From contig JBPCKC010000068.1 in the NCBI GenBank assembly GCA_051004675.1, positions 1 through 40,003 on the forward strand: DNA of 40,003 nucleotides. Direction: 5' to 3'. Both the position numbers and the translations under genes were made by a program. Of the stretch, positions 6,225 through 14,582 are shown in pieces (the first letter of the stretch is position 1; every line of letters starts with the position of its first letter). The DNA comes from JBDTSW01 sp051004675 (lineage in GTDB: Bacteria > Actinomycetota > Thermoleophilia > Solirubrobacterales > 70-9). The notes beneath the pieces are model-generated. The model was given only the letters and a program-made list of their open reading frames with translations. It was not told where the DNA came from and did not search any database.

Positions 6225-8030
6225 CTATGCCAGCCGTTGCTTCAGGCTCTCGAGCTGCTGCGAGACCTCGCTCGGCAGCCGCTCGCCGAACTTGGCGAGG
6301 AACTCCTCGACCTGCGGGAGCTGGGCGCGCAGCGCGCCGGGGTCGACAGTGAGCAGCTCGCGCATCTCCGCGTCGGTGATCGAGAGGCCCTCTGTGTTGA
6401 TCTCGCCCTCGGCCGGGACGAGGCCGATGGGGGTCTCGACCGTCTCTCCCTCCCCCGCGCACCGGCGGAACACCCACTCGAGAATGCGGCTGTTCTCGCC
6501 GAAGCCGGGCCAGATGAACTTGCCGTCGGCGTCCTTTCGAAACCAGTTGACGACGAAGATCCGGGGCATCTCGTTGGGGTGCTCACGCCCCATCGCAAGC
6601 CAGTGCTCGAAGTAGTCGGCCATGTTGTAGCCGCAGAACGGCAGCATCGCCATCGGGTCGAAGCGCAGCTGCCCCACCTGGCCGACCGCCGCGGCGGTGG
6701 TCTCCGAGGACATCGTCGCGCCGAGGAAGACCCCGTTCTCCCAGTCGAGCGACTCCGCGACGAGCGGCTGCACGGTCGCGCGGCGCCCCCCGAATAGGAA
6801 CGCGTCGATCGGGACCCCGTTCGGGTCCTCCCATTCCGGCGCGATCGAGGGGCACTGCGCGGCCGGGGTCGTAAAGCGCGCATTCGGGTGCGCGGCCGGC
6901 TCGTCGCGATCAGGCGTCCACTCGTTGCCCTTCCAGTCGATGGCGTGATCCGGCGCCTCGCCGGTCATGCCCTCCCACCAGATGTCGCCGTCGTCGGTGA
7001 GCGCGCAGTTGGTGAAGATGGAGTTGCGCTCGATCGTCGCCATCGCATTCGGGTTCGTCTTGTGCGAGGTGTTGGGGGCGACGCCGAAGAACCCGGCCTC
7101 GGGGTTCACGGCGTAGAGACGCCCGTCCTCGCCGAACTTCATCCAGGCGATGTCGTCGCCGACGGTCTCGACCTCCCACCCAGGAAGGGTCGGGATCAGC
7201 ATCGAGAGGTTCGTCTTGCCGCAGGCAGAGGGGAAGGCGCCGGTTACGTACTTGACCTCGCCCTCGGGATCAGTGAGCTTCAGGATCAGCATGTGCTCGG
7301 CCAGCCAGCGCTCGTCGCGCGCCATCGCCGAGGCGATCCGCAGCGCGAAGCACTTCTTGCCCAGCAGCGCGTTGCCGCCGTAGCCTGAACCGTAGGACCA
7401 GATCTCGCGCGACTCCGTGAAGTGGACGATGTACTTGTTCTCGGCGTCGCAGGGCCAGGCCACGTCGGACTCGCCCCCGGCGAGCGGGGAGCCGACCGAG
7501 TGCAGGCAGGGCACGAAGCTGCCGTCGTCGCCCAGCACGTCCAGGGCGCCGCGGCCCATCCGGGTCATGATCCGCATCGACACGGCGACGTAGGCGGAGT
7601 CGGTGAGCTGGACGCCGATGTGGGCGATTCGGGATCCCAGGGGACCCATCGAGAACGGGACCACGTACATCGTTCGGCCGCGCATCGAGCCGCGGAAAAG
7701 GCCCTCGAGCCTTTGCCGCATCTCCGCCGGGTCGGCCCAGTTGTTGGTGGGGCCGGCCTCGGCCTCGGTGGGAGAGCAGATGAAGGTGCGGTCCTCGACG
7801 CGAGCCACGTCCCCCGGGTCCGAGCGCGAGATGTAGGAGTTCGGGCGCTTTGCGTCGGAGAGCTTCTCGAAAGTGCCGTTCTCCACCAGTTCCGCGCACA
7901 GGGCGTCGTACTCCTCCGCCGAGCCGTCGCACCAGTGAATCCGGTCGGGCTCGGTCAGCTCGGCGACCTGGCTGACCCATTCGGTCAGCTTGTGATTCTT
8001 CGTCGGTGCGTCCGTGGCGACGGTGCTCAA
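6225..8030 (-). CDS. pckG: Phosphoenolpyruvate carboxykinase (GTP)
   Basis: This 601-residue enzyme converts oxaloacetate and GTP to PEP, GDP and CO2, the first committed step of gluconeogenesis. Visible GTP-PEPCK motifs include the substrate loop YGSGYGGNALLGKKC (213-227), the P-loop with hyperreactive cysteine FPSACGKTN (266-274), and the metal/nucleotide region VGDDIAWMKF and NPEAGFFGVAPNTS. The C-terminal NWFRKDADGKFIWPGFGENSRILEW carries the omega-loop side. Length fits the family. The likely start is TTG at 8030 (LSTVATDAPTKN), with GGAGGGAG about 10 nt upstream; upstream frame is unrelated and Pro/Arg-rich. It is transcribed divergently from the beta-helix gene and converges on mcl, whose product feeds the malate/oxaloacetate pool. 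Confidence 0.95.
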   Translation of the reverse strand: MSTVATDAPTKNHKLTEWVSQVAELTEPDRIHWCDGSAEEYDALCAELVENGTFEKLSDAKRPNSYISRSDPGDVARVEDRTFICSPTEAEAGPTNNWADPAEMRQRLEGLFRGSMRGRTMYVVPFSMGPLGSRIAHIGVQLTDSAYVAVSMRIMTRMGRGALDVLGDDGSFVPCLHSVGSPLAGGESDVAWPCDAENKYIVHFTESREIWSYGSGYGGNALLGKKCFALRIASAMARDERWLAEHMLILKLTDPEGEVKYVTGAFPSACGKTNLSMLIPTLPGWEVETVGDDIAWMKFGEDGRLYAVNPEAGFFGVAPNTSHKTNPNAMATIERNSIFTNCALTDDGDIWWEGMTGEAPDHAIDWKGNEWTPDRDEPAAHPNARFTTPAAQCPSIAPEWEDPNGVPIDAFLFGGRRATVQPLVAESLDWENGVFLGATMSSETTAAAVGQVGQLRFDPMAMLPFCGYNMADYFEHWLAMGREHPNEMPRIFVVNWFRKDADGKFIWPGFGENSRILEWVFRRCAGEGETVETPIGLVPAEGEINTEGLSITDAEMRELLTVDPGALRAQLPQVEEFLAKFGERLPSEVSQQLESLKQRLA

Positions 8031-8118
8031 GGCCTGTGTGCTCCCTCCGTGTCGGCAGCTTGGAAAACGGCAAACGCCCAAGGTCTTGCCCCGGGCGCCG
8101 GGGGGCATTCTAACCCCG

Positions 8119-8124
8119 TAACCT
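8119..8124 (+). promoter_or_regulatory. Putative -10 hexamer (TAACCT) for the beta-helix gene, leaderless
   Basis: TAACCT is followed by GTTGTCC and then the GTG at 8132 (7-nt gap), which favours that GTG over the TTG at 8126. Confidence 0.4.
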
Positions 8125-8131
8125 GTTGTCC

Positions 8132-9343
8132 GTGGGGGCCCGAGCAGGCACGGCCATCGTAATCGCAGTGCTCTTGCTGCTGGCGGCAGCCCCCGCCGGC
8201 GTCGAGGCAAGGGCGTTCGATGTCAACACTCCGGCCGACCACAAGCCCGGCAAGTGCAACGCCCGCGACTGCACCCTACGCGAGGCGGTGATCCGTGCCA
8301 ACGAGCGCGACGGTTATGACCGCATCAAGATCCCGGCCGAGCTGGGCCCCTACGAGCTGACGCGCGCCGGCGCGGGCGAGGACGAGGCCCAGAAGGGCGA
8401 CCTCGACCTGCTCGAAGCGGCGACCGACATCAAGGGGACGGGTGGCCGAGCGGTCATCAGGCAGACGGTCGAGGACAGGGTCATCCACACCAACCCCAGC
8501 GACATCGGCGATTTCGTCCTCACCCGGCTGACGCTCACGGGCGGCTCCGGCGTGCCGGCGGGCGGCGCCCTTCTCGCCGAGCAGGACACCTTTTTCTCGA
8601 GCGGCGTGATTCGCGACAACCGGGCGGGGGTGGGCGGCGGCGTGGCGGTCGTGGGGTCGGACTCGCGCTTCGGCGGATTCAACAACACGATCACCGACAA
8701 CCGCGCGACGAGCGAGGGCGGTGGCCTTTTCGTCAGCGGCCCGGACGGCGTCGGCACGGGCGTGAACCTGTCGACCGTCGCTCGAAACCGCGCCCCGACG
8801 GGGGCCGGCGTATATGCCGCCCTTGGGGACGCGAACCTCGCGTTCAACAACAGCACCGTGGCGCTGAACAGGGCGACGTCGGAATCGGGCGCGAGCGGCG
8901 GTGGCATCTACACCGCGGTCAGCTCCGGCACCGGGGTTACGATCCTCGGCCACACGACGATCGCCTCGAACGAGGCATCCACCGGTGCGGCGAACCTGCA
9001 GGCGCTCGACGCGGTCCAGATGGAGAACACGATCGTCGCCCAGAGCCTCGGCGGCGCCCCGAGCTGCACCTTCGACGTCGATTCCTTCGGCTGGAACCTC
9101 GACCAGGAGCAGACGTGCGGGCTCGACCAGGGAACGGACCTTCAGGACGCCGAGCCCGGGCTGAAGCCGCTCGGCGACTACGGCGGCCCAACCGAGACGA
9201 TGGCGCTCAAGGCGTCCTCCGACGCCCTCGAGCAGGGGGACTGCCCCGGAACGCTCGTCCAGTTCGGCGTGGACCAACGGGGCGAGTCACGGGGCCCCAC
9301 CGGGCCCTGCGACATCGGGGCCTTCGAGCGGCCGGGCGGTTAG
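8132..9343 (+). CDS. Exported CSLREL-type parallel beta-helix protein
   Basis: This is a secreted protein of about 403 residues. A signal peptide (ARAGTAIVIAVLLLLAAAPAGVEARA) precedes VNTPADHKPGKCNARDCTLREAVIRAN, the CSLREL-type domain. The middle is a run of Gly/Asn-rich beta-helix coils: FSSGVIRDNRAGVGGGVAVV, NNTITDNRATSEGGGLFV, LSTVARNRAPTGAGVY and NNSTVALNRATS. The end, FGVDQRGESRGPTGPCDIGAFE, is the usual terminus of choice-of-anchor-Q beta-helix proteins. Such proteins are cell-surface or extracellular, and polysaccharide binding or lyase action is only a family-level guess. No catalytic site is evident. It heads a run of three exported-protein genes on the same strand. A TTG start at 8126 is the alternative. 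Confidence 0.85.
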   Translation: MGARAGTAIVIAVLLLLAAAPAGVEARAFDVNTPADHKPGKCNARDCTLREAVIRANERDGYDRIKIPAELGPYELTRAGAGEDEAQKGDLDLLEAATDIKGTGGRAVIRQTVEDRVIHTNPSDIGDFVLTRLTLTGGSGVPAGGALLAEQDTFFSSGVIRDNRAGVGGGVAVVGSDSRFGGFNNTITDNRATSEGGGLFVSGPDGVGTGVNLSTVARNRAPTGAGVYAALGDANLAFNNSTVALNRATSESGASGGGIYTAVSSGTGVTILGHTTIASNEASTGAANLQALDAVQMENTIVAQSLGGAPSCTFDVDSFGWNLDQEQTCGLDQGTDLQDAEPGLKPLGDYGGPTETMALKASSDALEQGDCPGTLVQFGVDQRGESRGPTGPCDIGAFERPGG

Positions 9344-9416
9344 CCGCCGAGCCAATCCACCGAGTCGATGCTCCAGCGACTCCGAGAACCGGCGCACCGA
9401 TGCGATTGGGGGATTA

Positions 9417-10739
9417 GTGTCGCTCGGAGCGTTGATGGGAGGTTTGCCACCAGGTTCACGCATGCGCGCGGCGGTTGCCGCCGGATGCATTTTCGCCGGA
9501 GTCGCGGTCATCGGAGGCTTCCAGCAGGCGGCCTACGGGGGGATCCACTTCGATAGCGGCGCCGAGCGCGGGCCCCTTGATCTCCGCAAGGCTTCGGTGA
9601 ATCAGAAGCGGGGCACGCTTCGGTTTTCGATGGCCACGGCCGGCCGCTGGGGAGTGGCCCAGCTCCAGCCCCGGCCGCACTTTGACCCGGCCAAACCCCA
9701 GAGCTACCTCTGCCTTCAGTACGGGCAAGACACGCGGCTGTTCCGCTACTGCATGGCAAGGCCGGACGAAGCCGACCGGACGGTGATGATCGGCGGACGG
9801 GTGAACGATGCCGGCGATGTCCATCAGTACGACCGGCTCCCGGGCGCCAAGGTGAGACGCCCTGGGCCTCGCTCAGCTCAGGTCTTCGTGAGTTACAAGA
9901 GTGCCGGGCTGAAGGTCGGTCGCTACCGCTGGCGGCTCCGCAGCGGCTGGGGCGATGCGTCTTGCGCCCCTGCGCCCGAGCCCGACCCGGTGCCGCCTCC
10001 GCCCAAGCGCGAGGACACCGAACCGGAGAAGCGGGGCACCGCCGAGCTTCACCCCTGCACGGACGTCGCGCCGAACAGCGGCAGCTACGGCGCCCGCGTG
10101 ATCATGCCGCGAAGGGTCGGTTGCACCCGGGACGAGGACATGTTCAACGCGCACGGTCCGAACGGCAAAAAGCGAATCGCCCTGACCTTCGACGATGGCC
10201 CTAGTTCCTACACCTCGCAGGTGATCAGCATTCTCGACCGCCACCAGGTCAACGGAACCTTCTTCGTGGTCGGGGAGAACATTGGCGGGCGCACGTCGCT
10301 GCTACGACGAATGATGGGAGGCGGCCACGAGATCGGCAATCACTCCCTTCACCACGAGACCAACGGGGCGTCCTCCTACAGCCTGCATCGCACCGAGGAT
10401 CTGATCAGGGGAGCGACCGGGTTCGAACCGTGCCTCTATCGCCCCCCAGGCGGCTACATCTCGAGCTCGACGTCGCAGACCGCCTGGCAGATGGGCATGA
10501 GCAACATCCTCTGGGACGTCGATCCCCAGGACTGGCGAACGCCCGGATCGAGCGCGATCTACAGCCACGTCGTTGGCCGCGCGCGCTCAGGCTCGATCGT
10601 GCTCTTGCACGACGGCGGCGGAAACCGCTCCGATACGGTCGACGCGCTCGATCGCATCATCCGCACGCTGAAGGGCCGCGGATACCAGCTTGTCACCGTC
10701 ACCAAGCTCCTGCGCGAACGCTTTCGCTGGGTTCCCTAG
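9417..10739 (+). CDS. Exported polysaccharide deacetylase (NodB domain) with an extra N-terminal domain
   Basis: This 440-residue protein has an N-terminal hydrophobic segment (about 17-36, AAVAAGCIFAGVAVIGGF) and then an uncharacterised domain to about residue 182, with Cys99, Cys112 and Cys183. A Pro/Glu-rich linker (186-206) leads to the NodB domain. Catalytic motifs are all present: TFDDGP (257-262), HEIGNHSLHH (304-313), RPPGG (342-346), WDVDPQDW and LLHDGGGNRSDT. It should remove N- or O-acetyl groups from peptidoglycan or another envelope glycan. The GTG start at 9417 has GGGGG 6-10 nt upstream. The next gene follows by 20 nt but has its own -10-like hexamer. The N-terminal domain is unknown to me. 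Confidence 0.9.
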   Translation: MSLGALMGGLPPGSRMRAAVAAGCIFAGVAVIGGFQQAAYGGIHFDSGAERGPLDLRKASVNQKRGTLRFSMATAGRWGVAQLQPRPHFDPAKPQSYLCLQYGQDTRLFRYCMARPDEADRTVMIGGRVNDAGDVHQYDRLPGAKVRRPGPRSAQVFVSYKSAGLKVGRYRWRLRSGWGDASCAPAPEPDPVPPPPKREDTEPEKRGTAELHPCTDVAPNSGSYGARVIMPRRVGCTRDEDMFNAHGPNGKKRIALTFDDGPSSYTSQVISILDRHQVNGTFFVVGENIGGRTSLLRRMMGGGHEIGNHSLHHETNGASSYSLHRTEDLIRGATGFEPCLYRPPGGYISSSTSQTAWQMGMSNILWDVDPQDWRTPGSSAIYSHVVGRARSGSIVLLHDGGGNRSDTVDALDRIIRTLKGRGYQLVTVTKLLRERFRWVP

Positions 10740-10746
10740 CGGTCCC

Positions 10747-10752
10747 TATCCT
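10747..10752 (+). promoter_or_regulatory. Putative -10 hexamer (TATCCT) for the glycosidase-like gene, leaderless
   Basis: TATCCT is followed by CGCCCGT and then the ATG at 10760 (7-nt gap). The hexamer lies directly after the deacetylase stop. Confidence 0.45.
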
Positions 10753-10759
10753 CGCCCGT

Positions 10760-11905
10760 ATGCCGGGTAGGCTCAGGCGGGCCAGGTGCGTAGCAGCGGG
10801 CGTCATCTCATTGGCGGCGCTGAGCGCGAGCGTCCAGTCGCCCGAAGCCGAGGCGGGACCGCTCGGGCGTGACGGGATGTGGATCTGGTACGTCAGCGAG
10901 GCGGGAGGGTCCGCCGAGGCGATCGCCCGCAAGGCCCGCAACGAGGGCATCCGCCTGGTTCTGATCAAGAGCTCCGACGGGGCGAGCGAGTGGTCGCAGT
11001 TCACCCCCGGACTCGTGAATGGCCTGAAGTCCCGGGGGATGACGGTATGCGCTTGGCAGTTCATCTACGGGAACAGCCCCGTCGCCGAGGCCAGGCGCGG
11101 CGCCGAGGCCGCCCGCAAGGGCGCCGACTGCCTGGTAGTCGACGCCGAGTCGCACTACGAGGGCCGCTACCCCGCCGCCGACCGTTTTGTGCGCTCGCTG
11201 AGGAAACGCGTCGGTCGGGACTACCCGGTGGGCTTCACGAGCTTTCCGTGGGTCGACTATCACCCCACGCTTCCCTACTCCGTGTTCCTCGGGCGGGGAG
11301 GCGCGACCCTCAACGTTCCGCAGGTCTACTGGCACACGATCGGGACGTCGGTCGGCGAGGCGCTCGCTCACACGTACACCTGGAACCTTCCCTACGACCG
11401 CCCGATCTTCCCGCTCGGCCAGACCTACGACGATCCCTCGCTGGACGAGATCCGCCGCTTTCGCAAGCTCAGCGAGGGCTACGGCGCCGGCGGCGTGTCG
11501 TGGTGGTCGTGGCAGCACACGAGCTCGAGCGAATGGGACCGCGTCGGGCGCGACATCGATCCGCCGTACCCGAACCCCAACCGCAGCTTCCCGCGCCTCG
11601 GCAGGGGAACGCGCGGCGACACCATCTTGCTCCTGCAGGAGCTGCTCCGGTCGGCCGGGCGCCGGCTCCAGATCGACGGAACGTTCGGCGACGACACAGT
11701 CCGCGCACTCAAACGCTTCCAGGAGAGCCGGGGCTTCGAACGAACGGGGGTCACGGACGAACGGACCTGGCACGCCCTGCGCGAGCTCCGCCCCGTGCGC
11801 GTTCGCTGGTCGCAGCGCGGGAACCCGAGCTTCGCTCGGGCCAAGCAGCTAGATCTCCGGCTCGCGCCCGCGATCGAGTTGCCGCCCACCGCCGGCCGTC
11901 CATAG
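10760..11905 (+). CDS. Exported glycosidase-like TIM-barrel protein with C-terminal peptidoglycan-binding domain
   Basis: This 381-residue protein has a signal peptide with an Arg-rich start and a hydrophobic core ending ...SPEAEAG near residue 34. The next 230 residues look like a GH25/GH-like barrel: GMWIWYVSEAGGSAEAIARKA, IRLVLIKSSDG, GMTVCAWQFIYG, DCLVVDAESHYEG (acidic DAE at a barrel strand end, typical of catalytic positions), PQVYWHTIG and GGVSWWSWQHT. After a short linker, LGRGTRGDTILLLQELLRSAG through ALKRFQESRGFERTGVTDERTWHAL is a PG_binding_1 domain. Muramidase or another cell-wall glycan hydrolase activity is inferred. It is read with the upstream deacetylase and beta-helix genes as an envelope group. 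A short Pro-rich tail follows the binding domain. Confidence 0.78.
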   Translation: MPGRLRRARCVAAGVISLAALSASVQSPEAEAGPLGRDGMWIWYVSEAGGSAEAIARKARNEGIRLVLIKSSDGASEWSQFTPGLVNGLKSRGMTVCAWQFIYGNSPVAEARRGAEAARKGADCLVVDAESHYEGRYPAADRFVRSLRKRVGRDYPVGFTSFPWVDYHPTLPYSVFLGRGGATLNVPQVYWHTIGTSVGEALAHTYTWNLPYDRPIFPLGQTYDDPSLDEIRRFRKLSEGYGAGGVSWWSWQHTSSSEWDRVGRDIDPPYPNPNRSFPRLGRGTRGDTILLLQELLRSAGRRLQIDGTFGDDTVRALKRFQESRGFERTGVTDERTWHALRELRPVRVRWSQRGNPSFARAKQLDLRLAPAIELPPTAGRP

Positions 11906-11924
11906 CGGGCGGCGGCCGATCGTC

Positions 11925-11930
11925 TAGGGT
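11925..11930 (+). promoter_or_regulatory. Putative -10 hexamer (TAGGGT) for the sucC-like operon
   Basis: TAGGGT lies 30 nt before the ATG at 11961, predicting a short leader of about 24 nt. The leader is nearly all G/C, can form a small GCGCCG/CGGCGC stem, and has no Shine-Dalgarno sequence. The same TAGGGT hexamer occurs before acs and the MFS gene. Confidence 0.3.
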
Positions 11931-11960
11931 TCCGCGCCGCGCCCGACGGCGCGCCAACCC

Positions 11961-13163
11961 ATGCGCTTCTACGAGTACGAGTCAAGACGCTTGGTGGAGC
12001 GGGCCGGGATTCCGGTCACGCAGTACGGCTTCTGCACGTCGCGCGAGGAGGCGAAGGCCGCCGCCGAGGAGATCGGCGGGCCCACCGTCGTCAAGTCCCA
12101 GGTTCTCACCGGGGGGAGGATGAAGGCCGGAGGCGTGAAGTTCGCCGATTCGCCCGAGGAGGCCGCGGCGCACGCCGAGGAGATCCTCCAGCTCGAGATC
12201 GGCGGGCACATGCCGGTGGGGGTCCTCGTCGACCCCAAGGCCGAGGTCGCCCAGGAGTACTACGCGGCCGTCCTGTGGGACGGCCGGGCGAAGCGTCCGA
12301 TGATGCTCTTCTCCGACATGGGCGGGATCGACATCGAGCAGGTGGCCTCCGAGCATCCCGACCACGTCGGCCGCGGGCACCTCTCCAACCTCCACCCGAT
12401 CTCGGACTTCAAGGCGAAGGAGGTGGTCGCCCGGGTCGGAATGACCGGCTCCGACCTGAACCGCGCCACGGCGGTCCTCGCGAAGCTCGCCCGCCTGCAG
12501 CGCGAGAACGACATGACCCTGGCGGAGATCAATCCCCTCGCGAAGCTCGCCGACGGCTCCTTCGTGGCCCTCGACGCGCACATGGAGATGGAGGACGAGG
12601 CCGTCGGGCGGCACACACAGCTCCTCGCCGAGATCGGCGTCGACCTCGACGAGCCGCGCGAGCTCTACGAGCCGTCGGACTTCGAGCGCAATGTGAAGGC
12701 CATCGACGCCGCCGACCACCGGGGCGTGATCCAGGGCAAGGACCACGGCTTCGCGGGAAACCTCGGCCTGGTGATTGGGGCCGGCGGGGGCTCGCTTACG
12801 CTCACCGACGCGGTCCGCTCGCAGGGCGGCAAGCCCGCGAACTACGCCGAGATCGGCGGCAACCCGTCCGTCGCCAAGGCCAAGGGCCTCGCGATGGAGG
12901 TTCTGAAGAAGGACGGCGTCGAGAAGATCGCGGTGATGATGTCGATCGTCTCCAACACGCGGGTGGACATCGTCGCCCGCGGCGTCATCAAGGCGTGTCT
13001 CGAGCTGGGCAAGGACCCCGCCGAGACCATCGCCGTATTCCGGATCCCGGGCGCCTGGGAGGAGGAGGGCGCGAAGATCCTCGGCAAGTACGGGATCGAG
13101 TTCAACGACCGCCGGACCTCCATGTGGGAGGCGGCGGGCACAGCGGTGGAGAAGATCAGATGA
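11961..13163 (+). CDS. Succinyl-CoA-ligase-like beta subunit (ATP-grasp), divergent
   Basis: This 400-residue protein begins like SucC (RFYEYESRRLVERAGIPV, then VVKSQVLTGGRMKAGGVKF), the ATP-grasp lid and nucleotide-binding strands. LAEINPLAKLADGSFVALDA is the Mg-binding EINPL motif. The C-terminal CoA-ligase domain has GNLGLVIGAGGGSLTLTDAV and KPANYAEIGGNPS. Canonical SucC has a NxFGGIxRCD-type loop; here the matching place reads MMSIVSNTRVDIVARGVI, so the acid specificity may differ. It could act on succinate, malate (malate-CoA ligase, feeding malyl-CoA lyase) or citrate (citryl-CoA-synthetase-like). It overlaps the alpha-subunit gene by 4 bp (ATGA). Confidence 0.88.
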   Translation: MRFYEYESRRLVERAGIPVTQYGFCTSREEAKAAAEEIGGPTVVKSQVLTGGRMKAGGVKFADSPEEAAAHAEEILQLEIGGHMPVGVLVDPKAEVAQEYYAAVLWDGRAKRPMMLFSDMGGIDIEQVASEHPDHVGRGHLSNLHPISDFKAKEVVARVGMTGSDLNRATAVLAKLARLQRENDMTLAEINPLAKLADGSFVALDAHMEMEDEAVGRHTQLLAEIGVDLDEPRELYEPSDFERNVKAIDAADHRGVIQGKDHGFAGNLGLVIGAGGGSLTLTDAVRSQGGKPANYAEIGGNPSVAKAKGLAMEVLKKDGVEKIAVMMSIVSNTRVDIVARGVIKACLELGKDPAETIAVFRIPGAWEEEGAKILGKYGIEFNDRRTSMWEAAGTAVEKIR

Positions 13164-14077
13164 GCATCCTCCTCTCAGCGGACTTCACGTTCATCGTCCA
13201 GGGCATCACGGGCCGCGAGGCCGTGAACCTCACCCGCGAGTGCCTGGACTACGGCTCCAAGGTCGTCGGCGGCGTCACCCCCGGGCGCAAGGGCCGCGAG
13301 GTCCACGGCGTGCCGGTGTTCGACACCGTCGAGCAGGCGGTGGAGAACCACGGAGCGCCGATCGACGGCGCCGTGGTGACGGTCCCGCCCGCCTTCACCA
13401 AGGACGCGGTGATGGAGGCCGTCGAGAACGGCGTCAAGCTGATCGTGGTCGTTACCGAGCGGATACCGCGACGCGACGTGGCCGAGATGGTCGAGCTGGC
13501 CAACCTGCACGAGGCGCGAATCATCGGCCCCAACTGCCTCGGTCTGATCGTTCCCGAGGTCTGCAAGATGGGTGGGATCGGCGGGCCCGCGAAGGACGCC
13601 GCCAAGGCCTACTCCCCCGGCCCCGTCGGGGTGATGTCGCGCTCGGGCGGGATGACGACCGAGATCTCCTCCTCACTCACGGCCGCCGGACTTGGCGTCT
13701 CGACGGCCGTCTCGATCGGCGGCGACGCGATCATCGGCTCGACCTACGCCGAGCTCATGCCGTATTTCGAGGCTGATGAGAAGACCGAGGCGATCGTGAT
13801 CTACACCGAGCCCGGCGGGCGGATGGAGGCCGAGCTCGTGGACTGGCGCGAAGAGGCCGGATCGACGCTTCCGATCGTCGCCTTCATGGCCGGCAAGTTC
13901 ATGGACGACGAGGAGATGCAGGGCATGAGCTTCGGCCACGCGGGCACGATCGTCGAGGGCAAGGAGGACTCGGCGACCGAGAAGATCGCCCGCCTCGAAG
14001 CGGCCGGCATCCCCGTCGTCGAGCGAATCGACGAGATCCCGGAGACCGTCAAGGAGAAGCTGGGGGCCGCAGCCTGA
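13160..14077 (+). CDS. Succinyl-CoA-ligase-like alpha subunit
   Basis: This 305-residue protein opens with a Rossmann CoA-binding domain: FIVQGITGREAVNLTRECLDYG and VVGGVTPGRKG. AVVTVPPAFTKDAVMEA and GPNCLGLIVPE follow. The ligase domain has GVMSRSGGMTTEISSSLTAAGLGVSTAVSIGGDAIIG, and the active-site histidine is in GMSFGHAGTIVEG at about residue 260 (phosphohistidine in the family). It forms the acid-CoA ligase with the preceding subunit. SRSGGMT replaces the more common SRSGTLT. The ATG overlaps the beta-subunit stop (ATGA), and its own stop overlaps the ferredoxin-like gene start (TGATG), so all three genes are translationally coupled. Confidence 0.9.
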   Translation: MSILLSADFTFIVQGITGREAVNLTRECLDYGSKVVGGVTPGRKGREVHGVPVFDTVEQAVENHGAPIDGAVVTVPPAFTKDAVMEAVENGVKLIVVVTERIPRRDVAEMVELANLHEARIIGPNCLGLIVPEVCKMGGIGGPAKDAAKAYSPGPVGVMSRSGGMTTEISSSLTAAGLGVSTAVSIGGDAIIGSTYAELMPYFEADEKTEAIVIYTEPGGRMEAELVDWREEAGSTLPIVAFMAGKFMDDEEMQGMSFGHAGTIVEGKEDSATEKIARLEAAGIPVVERIDEIPETVKEKLGAAA

Positions 14078-14319
14078 TGGCCGAGCACGGGGTCTTTATC
14101 GACGTCGAGGTCGACGACTCGATCGCGGGCGACGCGGAGCTCGCCGGAAAGCTCGAGGAGGCCTGCCCGGTCGACATCTTCACCGCCTCGGACGGCGGCG
14201 TCAGCGTGGTGCGCGAGAACCTGGACGAGTGCGTGCTTTGCGAGCTGTGCCTTGACGCCGCTCCCGACGGCGCCGTGACGGTCAAGAAGCTCTACGACGG
14301 CACCGAGCTCAAGCGCTGA
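14077..14319 (+). CDS. Small single-cluster ferredoxin-like protein
   Basis: This 80-residue protein has four cysteines. Cys30 is in EACPVDIF, and Cys52, Cys55 and Cys58 are in ECVLCELC. The spacing is that of a bacterial-type ferredoxin in which the first CP half provides the fourth ligand to a CxxCxxC set. The second CxxxCP is lost (CLDAAP), so one [4Fe-4S] cluster is predicted, as in FixX-like or archaeal one-cluster ferredoxins. A DVEVDDSIAG N-terminus and acidic character fit an electron carrier. Overlap with the ligase alpha gene (TGATG) ties it to that enzyme, although acid-CoA ligation needs no electrons. It may serve a partner 2-oxoacid:ferredoxin oxidoreductase encoded elsewhere. 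Confidence 0.75.
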   Translation: MAEHGVFIDVEVDDSIAGDAELAGKLEEACPVDIFTASDGGVSVVRENLDECVLCELCLDAAPDGAVTVKKLYDGTELKR

Positions 14320-14536
14320 TCGTGAGCCCCGCCGAGAACCCGTTCTTGCGCTGGATCGCGGCGACGGGCTCGCCTCCGATCTGCATCATCGAGTAGGCCC
14401 CGCCGTCGGGGAGCGGCAGGTCGTCTGCCTCCCAGCCGAACAGACCGCCGTAGAAAGCCTTTGCCGCGTCGGGGCCGCTGGTCGAAAGCTCCGCCCATGA
14501 GAACACTCCCGGCTGATAGCTGGTCCGCTTGCCCAT
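14309..14536 (-). CDS. One-module VOC (glyoxalase-fold) protein, possibly truncated
   Basis: This 75-residue protein starts at an ATG with a strong GAGGAGGAG Shine-Dalgarno 2 nt upstream. GVFSWAELSTSGPDAAKAFYGGLFGWEADD and YSMMQIGGEPVAAIQ match the first beta-alpha-beta-beta-beta module of bacterial VOC proteins. These normally carry two such modules (about 120-130 residues) or four. The second module, with its metal ligands, is missing. The stop lies 11 bp inside the convergent ferredoxin-like gene, which suggests 3' loss when the two became joined. It may be a remnant, or a half-glyoxalase that works as a dimer. The intact ribosome site argues it is still translated. Confidence 0.6.
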   Translation of the reverse strand: MGKRTSYQPGVFSWAELSTSGPDAAKAFYGGLFGWEADDLPLPDGGAYSMMQIGGEPVAAIQRKNGFSAGLTISA

Positions 14537-14582
14537 ATCTCCTCCTCGGTGGTCGACGCCGGCTTCGGCAGACTACGGCGCC

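Noticed and set aside
8033..8210. N-terminal extension of PEP carboxykinase
   Set aside because: The upstream codons are Pro/Arg-rich and do not match the family, and the TTG at 8030 begins exactly where the enzyme family begins.
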